A stretch of DNA of 6,968 nt from assembly GCA_035605975.1 (NCBI GenBank), contig DATNGG010000183.1, positions 1 through 6,968 of the forward strand, given 5' to 3'. The DNA is from CAIKMD01 sp035605975. GTDB lineage: Bacteria > Pseudomonadota > Alphaproteobacteria > ATCC43930 > CGMCC-115725. The notes beneath the pieces are model-generated. The model was given only the letters and a program-made list of their open reading frames with translations. It had not been told where the DNA came from and searched no databases. The position numbers were made by a program, and so were the translations under genes. Numbering within the stretch: position 1 is the stretch's first letter; each line of letters begins with the position of its first letter. Below, piece by piece: positions 1-5,120 of this stretch.

Positions 1-34
1 AGTCTGCTGCCATTGACCGCTCGGCCACCCCTCC
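1..34 (-). tRNA. 5' half of a class II tRNA, probably tRNA-Tyr (partial)
   Basis: Read on the minus strand from position 34, the sequence opens with a seven-base acceptor strand GGAGGGG, then TG, then a D arm with a three-base-pair stem (GCC/GGC) around a loop containing GAGCGGTCAAT. A base follows, then the anticodon 5' stem GCAGA and CT, which would be tRNA positions 32 and 33. The window ends there, one base before the anticodon, so identity cannot be read directly. The three-pair D stem marks a class II tRNA (Tyr, Leu or Ser). The GCAGACT stem and loop start match the usual bacterial tRNA-Tyr(GUA) better than Leu or Ser. The 3' half, variable arm and CCA end lie outside the window. Being a tRNA 5' half is well supported; the Tyr assignment is likely but unproven. 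Confidence 0.85.
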
Positions 35-56
35 GCAGCGCCGCGGCGGAGCGCGC

Positions 57-85
57 TATGTAAGGAGTTCCAAGGGGTACGTCAA
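57..85 (-). promoter_or_regulatory. Sigma-70-type promoter for the tRNA gene
   Basis: On the minus strand there is a -35 hexamer TTGACG (positions 85-80), a spacer of exactly 17 bases (79-63) and a -10 hexamer TACATA (62-57). The predicted start of transcription is near position 50, about 16 bases before the mature tRNA 5' end at 34. The bases directly after the -10 box are GCGCGC, a G/C-only discriminator of the kind found at stable-RNA promoters under stringent control. The boxes and spacing are seen directly; activity and ppGpp response are inferred from established knowledge of such promoters. Confidence 0.7.
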
Positions 86-321
86 CACTCTTTATCTCGC
101 GCAGCCGCAGAACGCAAGGCGAACGTCAGACTGCACGCGAGTCCGACGTTGGCCTTCCGTACGCCGCGGGCTCTCGGGTCCGCCCAGCTCCCCCGCCGCA
201 ATGGCGTGATGATACGCCGGTTTGCGCCGCGATGCCACTGCGCTGTCGCGCGCCGGAACCTGCTGCACGCGGGAAAAACCCGCTTGCGTCGCTTCCGCCG
301 GCGCGTCATGGCTACCCCGCA
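86..321. other. Region between the tRNA promoter and the chosen rlmB start
   Basis: No RNA gene, repeat or terminator was recognised here. The region should contain the plus-strand promoter of the methyltransferase gene, but no convincing -35/-10 pair was found on that strand. The same reading frame as the methyltransferase is open from an ATG at 232, so part of this stretch could be translated. Its predicted peptide is low-complexity and arginine/proline-rich, which gives little support for coding. Confidence 0.4.
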
Positions 322-1242
322 ATGGATGCAAAGCGGACAGAGCACGGCCGCCGCGGACGCCGGCATGGACGCCCGCCCGCCGCAGGCGAGCGACCGGGCG
401 GCCCGGGGGACGCCGGTCGCGGCCGCGTCGGCTCGGCGCGCGCGACGGTGCGCCCGCAGCGCGGCGCCCAGGGCAAGGCGGCGGGCGGCGAGTCCTCGCC
501 CTGGCTCTACGGGCACCATGCCGTCGCCGCGGCACTCGGCAATCCGCGGCGGCGCCTGCGCCGCCTCGTCAGCCTCGCCGAGAACGCGGCGGCGGTCGCG
601 CAGCTTGCCGCCGCCGCCGCGGCACGCCTGCCGGCGGGGGAGCTGCCCGAGGTCCTGCCGCGCGAGGCCTTCGACGAGCTGCTGCACCCGGGCGCGGTGC
701 ATCAGGGCATCGCCGCACTCGCCGAGCCGCTGCCGACGCTCGCCCTCGACGAGCTTCTGTCCCGCCTCGGCCCGGCCGCCGAAGACAGGGCGACACGCAT
801 CCTCATGCTGCTCGACCGCGTGAGCGATCCGCACAATGTCGGCGCCGTCCTGCGCTCTGCCGCCGTCTTCGGGGCGCTCGGCGTCGTCCTGCCGGAGCAT
901 GGCGCGCCGCCGGTGACGGGCGCGCTCGCCAAGGCCGCCTCCGGCGCGCTCGAAGCCGTGCCGCTGCTGCGCGTGACCAACCTCGTGCGGTGCCTCGAGC
1001 GCCTGAAGGAAGCCGGGTTCTGGTGCGTCGGCCTCGACAGCGCCGCCCCGCAAAGCCTCGAAGACCTCGACTTGCCGCCGCGGATCGCGCTCGCACTGGG
1101 CGCCGAGGGCGCGGGACTTCGGCGCCTGGTGCGCGAGCGTTGCGATTTCCTGGCCCATCTGCCAACGCGCGGCAGCCTTGCCTCGCTCAACGTCTCGAAT
1201 GCGGCCGCGGTCGCGCTCTATGCGCTGACCCGACCGCGCTGA
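322..1242 (+). CDS. rlmB: 23S rRNA (guanosine-2'-O-)-methyltransferase, RlmB/TrmH (SpoU) family
   Basis: This is a cytoplasmic SPOUT-class enzyme that uses S-adenosylmethionine to methylate a ribose 2'-OH in 23S rRNA (G2251 in E. coli RlmB). From the ATG at 322 it has 306 residues. About 58 basic, low-complexity residues (Arg/Gly/Pro/Ala) come first, then a SpoU substrate-binding domain from WLYGHHAV (61-68) to HQGIAA (127-132), then the SPOUT catalytic domain (about 160-302). All three SpoU motifs are present: DPHNVGAVLRSA (169-180), ALGAEGAG (258-265) and SLNVSNAAAVALY (288-300). They include the Asn, Arg, Glu and Ser residues expected for catalysis and SAM binding (N172, R178, E262, S288, S292). 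The start is uncertain: ATG 232 (336 residues) and GTG 448 are in frame, and none has a clear Shine-Dalgarno site. Placement beside a tRNA fits a translation gene neighbourhood. A related SpoU enzyme with another target RNA cannot be excluded. Confidence 0.93.
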   Translation: MDAKRTEHGRRGRRHGRPPAAGERPGGPGDAGRGRVGSARATVRPQRGAQGKAAGGESSPWLYGHHAVAAALGNPRRRLRRLVSLAENAAAVAQLAAAAAARLPAGELPEVLPREAFDELLHPGAVHQGIAALAEPLPTLALDELLSRLGPAAEDRATRILMLLDRVSDPHNVGAVLRSAAVFGALGVVLPEHGAPPVTGALAKAASGALEAVPLLRVTNLVRCLERLKEAGFWCVGLDSAAPQSLEDLDLPPRIALALGAEGAGLRRLVRERCDFLAHLPTRGSLASLNVSNAAAVALYALTRPR

Positions 1243-1251
1243 GCGCCGCGC

Positions 1252-1404
1252 CTAGTGCCCGATATGCGGCCAGAGACCGGCAATGCCGACGATAATGAGA
1301 TAGATCGCGACGATGTAGTTGAGGAGCCGCGGCATCAGGAGAATGAGAATGCCGCCGATGAGCGCCGCGAGCGGCGGCACGAGGAACAAATTGATCGTCA
1401 CCAT
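1252..1404 (-). CDS. DUF3096-like small inner-membrane protein
   Basis: A 50-residue protein that begins MVTINLFLVPPLAALIGG and ends GLWPHIGH. It is almost entirely hydrophobic, with two membrane segments (about residues 4-24 and 28-46) separated by a short MPRLLNY turn. This layout and the wording of the segments match the DUF3096 family of about 50-residue membrane proteins; its function is unknown. The start is fixed by a good Shine-Dalgarno site, AAGGAG at 1415-1410, five bases before the ATG. A longer open frame runs upstream to 1608, but that extension is arginine/proline-rich and overlaps the lipoprotein gene, so it was rejected. The gene lies 37 bases after the lipoprotein gene on the same strand, so the two may be co-transcribed. 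Its stop sits nine bases from the converging rlmB stop. Confidence 0.85.
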   Translation of the reverse strand: MVTINLFLVPPLAALIGGILILLMPRLLNYIVAIYLIIVGIAGLWPHIGH

Positions 1405-1409
1405 CACGG

Positions 1410-1415
1410 CTCCTT
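1410..1415 (-). promoter_or_regulatory. Ribosome binding site of the DUF3096-like gene
   Basis: AAGGAG on the minus strand, five bases before the ATG at 1404. It is the strongest Shine-Dalgarno site seen in the window and decides the short 50-residue reading over the longer open frame. Confidence 0.75.
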
Positions 1416-1441
1416 CTGCATGGATGCTCCGCCCGCGCTCC

Positions 1442-1699
1442 CTATTTGACGCATGAGAACGTCGCGAACGTGTCGCCGGTGAAGCCGCTTGCCTTGAACA
1501 CCGCCTTGCGCCCGTATTTGCCGCAGGTCTTCTGTGCAACCGCGGCGGCTTCCTCGGCGGTCGTCCCGTTGGGATTGTAGCGGACGACCAAGCCTTCCTG
1601 GGATTCATTCAGCACCACCGGCCGCGAGGAGCAGCCGGCGAGCGTTACGAGGGCGAGGCTGAAAAAAGCGGCGCGGCGAAACCATATCATCGCCGTCAT
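1442..1699 (-). CDS. Small secreted lipoprotein of unknown function
   Basis: From the ATG at 1699 this is an 85-residue protein. It has a type II signal peptide: an N region with MIWFRR, a hydrophobic stretch AAFFSLALVTL and the lipobox LAGC, giving lipidation at Cys23. The next residues, Ser-Ser, lack Asp at +2, which favours outer-membrane delivery by the E. coli Lol rule; that rule may not hold here. The mature part is about 63 residues with VVRYNPNGTT, CGKYGRKA and a C-terminal FSCVK. C59 and C83 could form a disulfide in the periplasm. I recognise no named family. An alternative ATG at 1690 (82 residues) keeps the whole signal peptide; GGGA before 1699 mildly favours the longer form. The gene follows the GT9 gene by 23 bases with no terminator seen, so it may belong to that transcript. 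Confidence 0.8.
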   Translation of the reverse strand: MTAMIWFRRAAFFSLALVTLAGCSSRPVVLNESQEGLVVRYNPNGTTAEEAAAVAQKTCGKYGRKAVFKASGFTGDTFATFSCVK

Positions 1700-1722
1700 T
1701 TGTCCCGAAGATAGCGCTCTCG

Positions 1723-2901
1723 TCAATTCGCCGTTTCGGCATCCGATATGTTTTTGCTCACCGCGGACGCGAGAACCGCCTCGGTGGCCGTCAACACCTC
1801 CGCGGCCCCGAGGGCATCGATGCACGGAAACGCGCGGCCCTGCTCATGCGGCTCGGTGCAGTTCCAAAAGCAATGGAAGCAGCCGCGCTCGCGGAAGACG
1901 AAGCGCACCGCGTCGGGCGTCGCTTCGGGCGGATAGGGCACGAAGCTCCGGAAGTGCCCGCCGCCAATGACGACCACGGTCGGCACGCCGAGGCCGATCG
2001 CGAGATGCGCGGGTCCGGTGTCGTTGCTGAGAACGAGCGCCGCCCCTTTCAAGAGATCGAGAAGCTGCGGCAGGCTGGTCACGCCGATGCGGTCGACGAA
2101 ATCCGCCGGCCGTCCCGCCGCGGCCAAAGCCTGGCGCTGCGTCACCTCGGCCGCACCGCCGGTGAAATAGACCTGCAGACCGCGCGCCGCGAGCATCTGC
2201 GCGATCTCGAGGAAACGCTCGAGCGGCCAGCGCCGCCCCGGCTCGTTGCCGCCGAAATTCATCACCGCATAGGGCCGCGCGCTCGTCCGCGGCGCGAGAG
2301 GCCAAGGAAGACGCGGTGCGGCCGGCGCAATCGGTCTTCCGGCGAGCGCCGAGACAAAGCGGGCATGACGGATGATCTCATGCGTCGGATAGGGGCCGGT
2401 ATCGATCACCTCTTGGCAGCGTTCGAGATACCAGTCGAAGGCACGCTGCGTTTTCGCGCTTTGATAGGGCTTGGCAACGATCTTCCGCGGCGCGCCCGAG
2501 ACATAGACGAGACTGTCGGCGACCAGCGGCTTGCGCATAAAAATGTCGCAGGTGACCAGCGCGAAGCCCTGGCGCCGCACCCAGAGCGACACGGCGAAGC
2601 GGTAGAACGGGTTCTTGTCGTAGCGATGCTCGTCGATTGCGCGAAAGCGGCAGCCGGGGAAAAGCTGCGGCACGAGGCTCGCCCAGCTCGCGCAGCCGAG
2701 CAGGGTGATCTCGCCGGGCGGCAGGCCGAGCGCCTCCGGGTAGCGAGCGAAGGTGGAATGGAACAGGACCATGTCGCCGATGCCGTCGATGCGGATGACG
2801 AGCGCGCCCTTGGGCTTGCGCCAAACCGGCCAGAGCCGCGCGAGAAGATCGAACGGACGAAACAGCCACCACCGCCGCGGCAAGGCCTTGGCCCGCGTCA
2901 T
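1723..2901 (-). CDS. Glycosyltransferase family 9 (heptosyltransferase-like)
   Basis: A 392-residue GT-B enzyme of the ADP-heptose:LPS heptosyltransferase superfamily, expected at the cytoplasmic face of the inner membrane where it adds a sugar to an LPS-like or other surface glycan. The family is shown by the N-terminal nucleotide-fold start ALVIRIDGIGDMVLF (33-47), VMNFGGNEPGRRWPLERF (213-230) and the donor-site motif SNDTGPAHLAIGLGVP (292-307). The region TTNT-like acceptor signals of WaaC/WaaF are absent, so the donor may not be heptose. Near the C terminus four cysteines cluster: C341, C344, C348 and C360. The start at 2901 overlaps the stop of the GT2 gene as ATGA, which indicates translational coupling. 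An in-frame start at 3012 would add 37 residues but would overlap the GT2 gene by over 100 bases and has no family support. Family assignment is firm; the sugar is unknown. Confidence 0.92.
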   Translation of the reverse strand: MTRAKALPRRWWLFRPFDLLARLWPVWRKPKGALVIRIDGIGDMVLFHSTFARYPEALGLPPGEITLLGCASWASLVPQLFPGCRFRAIDEHRYDKNPFYRFAVSLWVRRQGFALVTCDIFMRKPLVADSLVYVSGAPRKIVAKPYQSAKTQRAFDWYLERCQEVIDTGPYPTHEIIRHARFVSALAGRPIAPAAPRLPWPLAPRTSARPYAVMNFGGNEPGRRWPLERFLEIAQMLAARGLQVYFTGGAAEVTQRQALAAAGRPADFVDRIGVTSLPQLLDLLKGAALVLSNDTGPAHLAIGLGVPTVVVIGGGHFRSFVPYPPEATPDAVRFVFRERGCFHCFWNCTEPHEQGRAFPCIDALGAAEVLTATEAVLASAVSKNISDAETAN

Positions 2902-3824
2902 GGCGAGGGCGATCCGCGCACGCTGCGGCTCAAGGTGAAGGCGCCGCAGCTCCGGCGCACGAGTTGGGATTGCCCGTAGGGCAGCTCCGCCAAGACCCGC
3001 AGCCACGCCCAATAGGAAAACAGCCCCGCCCCCTCGCGGCGCCGCGCCCAGCGATAGGCACGGGTGGTGGCGCGCCGCGCCGCTTTCCGCGCGAGCGACA
3101 GATCGACGCGGTGCTCCGCGAGGAAATAGGCGATGCTGAGATTGACGTCGTGGAGAATCTGCGGTCCGCCGTCATTGACCCGCCCTTCGGCTGCTGCGGG
3201 GCAAAGCGCGACCACATCATCGAGCGCGACGAACCCGCCGCAGGTCGCGAGGCGCAGCGCGAGCGAGTAGTCCTGGGTGAAAATGCGCGCATCGCACCCG
3301 CCCGCTTCGCGCGCCGCCTCGGCCGCGAAGAGACTGTTGCTCGGTCCGATCGAGAATCCTTCGAGCAGAAGCCCCGGCAGCGGCTCTCTCACGCGCCGCG
3401 CGGCGCCGCGCTCCACGTCCGGCAAAGCGAGACGAGCGAGCGCCTCCTCGCGCGAGACGTAAAGCTCGGTGCGGCCGTAGGCGAGCACGGCGCCTGGTGC
3501 CGTTTGCAGCGCGTCGAGGAGGGTCAGGGTCGCATGCGGCAGCAGCACATCGTCGCCATCGACCAATTTGATGAAGGCGTAGCGCGCCTCGGCGAGACCG
3601 AGATTGGTCGCATGGCTCGAGCCGCGATTGGATTGGCTGATGATGCGCGTCGATGGCCAGTCGGCAGTGAGGCGCGCAATCTCCGCCGCCGAGCCGTCGC
3701 TCGAGCCGTCATCGATGAAAACGAATTCGCGGGCGAAATCGCCCTGCTGCGCGGCCAGCCCGGCAATCACCTGCGGCAGGAAGGCGCGCTTATTGAAGAC
3801 GGTGACGACATAGCTGACGCCCAT
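2898..3824 (-). CDS. Glycosyltransferase family 2
   Basis: A GT-A fold inverting glycosyltransferase, 308 residues from the ATG at 3824, acting on a nucleotide-sugar donor in glycan assembly in the cytoplasm. The domain opens with VSYVVTVFNKRAFLPQVI (3-20), followed by the nucleotide-binding IDDGSSDGS (37-45), SNRGSSHATNLGL (65-77) and the metal-binding DxD-type VDGDD (88-92). TQDYSLALRL (183-192) sits where GT2 enzymes carry the catalytic-base ED motif, so D185 is the likely base. The tail after about 240 is basic and aromatic (RRATTRAYRWARRR), suited to membrane contact; no membrane helix is evident. The frame stays open upstream, with an ATG at 4040 and a GTG at 4106, so up to 94 more residues are possible. 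That extension is Arg/Pro/Ala-rich and no start has a Shine-Dalgarno site. It is the first gene of the minus-strand series and is coupled to the GT9 gene. Confidence 0.9.
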   Translation of the reverse strand: MGVSYVVTVFNKRAFLPQVIAGLAAQQGDFAREFVFIDDGSSDGSAAEIARLTADWPSTRIISQSNRGSSHATNLGLAEARYAFIKLVDGDDVLLPHATLTLLDALQTAPGAVLAYGRTELYVSREEALARLALPDVERGAARRVREPLPGLLLEGFSIGPSNSLFAAEAAREAGGCDARIFTQDYSLALRLATCGGFVALDDVVALCPAAAEGRVNDGGPQILHDVNLSIAYFLAEHRVDLSLARKAARRATTRAYRWARRREGAGLFSYWAWLRVLAELPYGQSQLVRRSCGAFTLSRSVRGSPSP

Positions 3825-4089
3825 CGCGGTCGCGGCGGGGGAGATGGCCAAGGGACTTCGATCCAATCGCTCGACGATCCGAAGCGGGGACGGCCGCGCG
3901 GCGAACGCGGGCCGCGGCGAGGCACCTCGCACGGACGCGACTCTGCGGGGCGGCGCGGCGGCACGCAAGCGCGAATTGCCGGGACGCCCGCTTGCCTTGA
4001 GCCGCCTCAACCGGTAGAAGCGTCGAGCCTGCCGACGCATCGCCAACGCCGCCTGTGCTCCCGCGAGAAAGCCAGCCGCACCGGATTCG
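3825..4089. other. Divergent region between the two glycan gene series
   Basis: This stretch separates the GT2 start (minus) from the dehydratase start (plus) and should carry promoters for both directions. I found no convincing -35/-10 pair on either strand: the best plus-strand candidate, TTGAGC at 3997-4002, has no -10 box at a proper distance. The minus-strand GT2 frame is open through the whole stretch, and the last 20 or so residues of the possible extension (LRIVERLDRSPLAISP) read like protein. Part of the region may therefore be coding. No hairpin, repeat or RNA gene was recognised. Confidence 0.4.
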
Positions 4090-5097
4090 ATGTCGACCCT
4101 TTCCACCCAAGATCAGAAAACCGCGCTCGTCTTCGGCATTTCCGGCCAGGATGGCGGCTATCTCGCCAGGCTCCTCTTGGAGAAAGGCTACGCGGTTCAC
4201 GGCACCTCGCGCGATTGCGCGAGCAATCCCTTCCTTGGCCTGCACCGGCTCGGCATTTTCGATCGCGTCAAGCTGCACACCGTCGCCTTGACGGAGTTCC
4301 GCAGCGTCTTCAGCGTCATGAACAAGGTGATGCCAGACGAGATCTACGATCTCTCCGGCCAGACCTCGGTCGCGCTCTCCTTCGAGCTGCCGGTCGAGGC
4401 TTTCGAGAGCATCACCGTCGGCACGATCAACATTCTCGAATGCATCCGCCTGCTGGGCCGGCCGATCAAATCCTTTCACGCCGCCTCGAGCGAATGCTTC
4501 GGCGATACGCCGGCGCCCGCGGACGAAAAGACGCCGTTCCGCCCGCGCAGCCCCTATGCCATGGCCAAGGCCGCAGCCTTCTGGGCGGTCGCGAATTACC
4601 GCGAGGCCTACGGCATGCCGGCTTGCTCGGGAATCATGTTCAATCATGAATCGCCGCTTCGGCCCGAGCGCTTCGTCACGCAGAAGATCGTCAAGGGCGC
4701 GCTCGATATCGCCGCCGGCAAGCTGGACAAGCTTCGCCTCGGCAATCTCGCGGTCGAGCGCGACTGGGGCTGGGCGCCGGAATATGTCGATGCGGCCTGG
4801 CGCATGCTGCAAAACCCCACCCCGGCCGATCTCGTCATCGCAACCGGCGAGACCCACAGCCTTCTCGCCATGGTCGAGCAGGCCTTTGCACTCGCCGGGC
4901 TCGATTGGCGCCGGCATGTCGAAACCAGCGAGAGCCTCATCCGGCGCACCGACCTCTCGCGCAGCGCCGGCAATCCGTCGCTTATCCGCGAAGTCACCGG
5001 CTGGCGAGCGCGGACGCGGTTCACGGACGTGATCCGCGCGATGATGGCGGCGCGGAACGCCGATATGGCGCCCGCCGCGGAGGGGATCGCGCTCTGA
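4090..5097 (+). CDS. GDP-mannose 4,6-dehydratase-like nucleotide-sugar dehydratase
   Basis: A 335-residue extended short-chain dehydrogenase/reductase of the cytoplasm. Family members convert GDP-D-mannose to GDP-4-keto-6-deoxymannose, precursor of GDP-linked 6-deoxy sugars. The nucleotide-binding start ALVFGISGQDGGYLARLLL (12-30) matches the GMD signature. The catalytic set is present as S133/S134-E135 in AASSECFGD and Y156-x3-K160 in SPYAMAKAAAFW. NHESPLRPERFVTQKI (185-200) and LGNLAVERDWGWAPEYV (217-233) are the GMD substrate-binding blocks. It is shorter than E. coli Gmd (373 residues). It departs from the canonical form at two cofactor-side places: HGTSRDCAS after the second strand, and TVALTEF where GMD has GDLTD. 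It thus belongs to a side branch, and the GDP-mannose substrate is inferred. The ATG at 4090 has no good Shine-Dalgarno site but places the glycine motif correctly. It heads the plus-strand operon. Confidence 0.9.
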   Translation: MSTLSTQDQKTALVFGISGQDGGYLARLLLEKGYAVHGTSRDCASNPFLGLHRLGIFDRVKLHTVALTEFRSVFSVMNKVMPDEIYDLSGQTSVALSFELPVEAFESITVGTINILECIRLLGRPIKSFHAASSECFGDTPAPADEKTPFRPRSPYAMAKAAAFWAVANYREAYGMPACSGIMFNHESPLRPERFVTQKIVKGALDIAAGKLDKLRLGNLAVERDWGWAPEYVDAAWRMLQNPTPADLVIATGETHSLLAMVEQAFALAGLDWRRHVETSESLIRRTDLSRSAGNPSLIREVTGWRARTRFTDVIRAMMAARNADMAPAAEGIAL

Positions 5098-5120
5098 TGG
5101 CGCGGCGGTCGGCGCGATGA
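5097..5120 (+). other. Seven-codon minigene bridging the dehydratase and GT4 genes
   Basis: An ATG at 5097-5099 shares its A with the dehydratase stop (TGATG, 5095-5099). It opens a frame encoding MARRSAR and ends at TGA 5118-5120, which overlaps the GT4 start ATG at 5117 as ATGA. Ribosomes ending the dehydratase could thus restart here and then restart again at GT4, which has no Shine-Dalgarno site of its own. The arrangement is seen directly; translation and a coupling role are inference, and in GC-rich DNA it could be chance. Confidence 0.3.

Noticed and set aside
600..625. A run of GCC/GCG triplets inside rlmB
   Set aside because: It encodes an alanine-rich helix in the substrate-binding domain. 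It is ordinary for GC-rich genomes and not a tandem repeat of note.
82..1158. A long minus-strand open frame covering most of rlmB, plus overlapping plus-strand frames in the same region
   Set aside because: Only the frame ending at 1242 carries SpoU motifs; the others are by-products of high GC content.
1236..1246. The inverted repeat GCGCT-G-AGCGC at the rlmB stop, as a possible terminator between converging genes
   Set aside because: A one-base loop cannot form a proper hairpin, and no T-run follows on either strand.
1721..1726. A TTGACG box on the minus strand upstream of the lipoprotein gene, as a possible -35 element
   Set aside because: The only hexamer at a 17-base spacing, ACAAAT, matches the -10 consensus poorly and overlaps the start codon at 1699. 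The box itself overlaps the GT9 stop codon.
1846..2979. A 377-codon plus-strand open frame opposite the GT9 gene
   Set aside because: It is antisense to GT9 motifs read clearly on the minus strand. Its composition is charged and low-complexity.
2964..4649. A 561-codon plus-strand open frame antisense to the GT2 gene and running into the dehydratase gene
   Set aside because: It is the complement of genes with clear family motifs. Its peptide is Arg/Gly/Glu-rich with no recognisable domain, as expected of GC-rich shadow frames.
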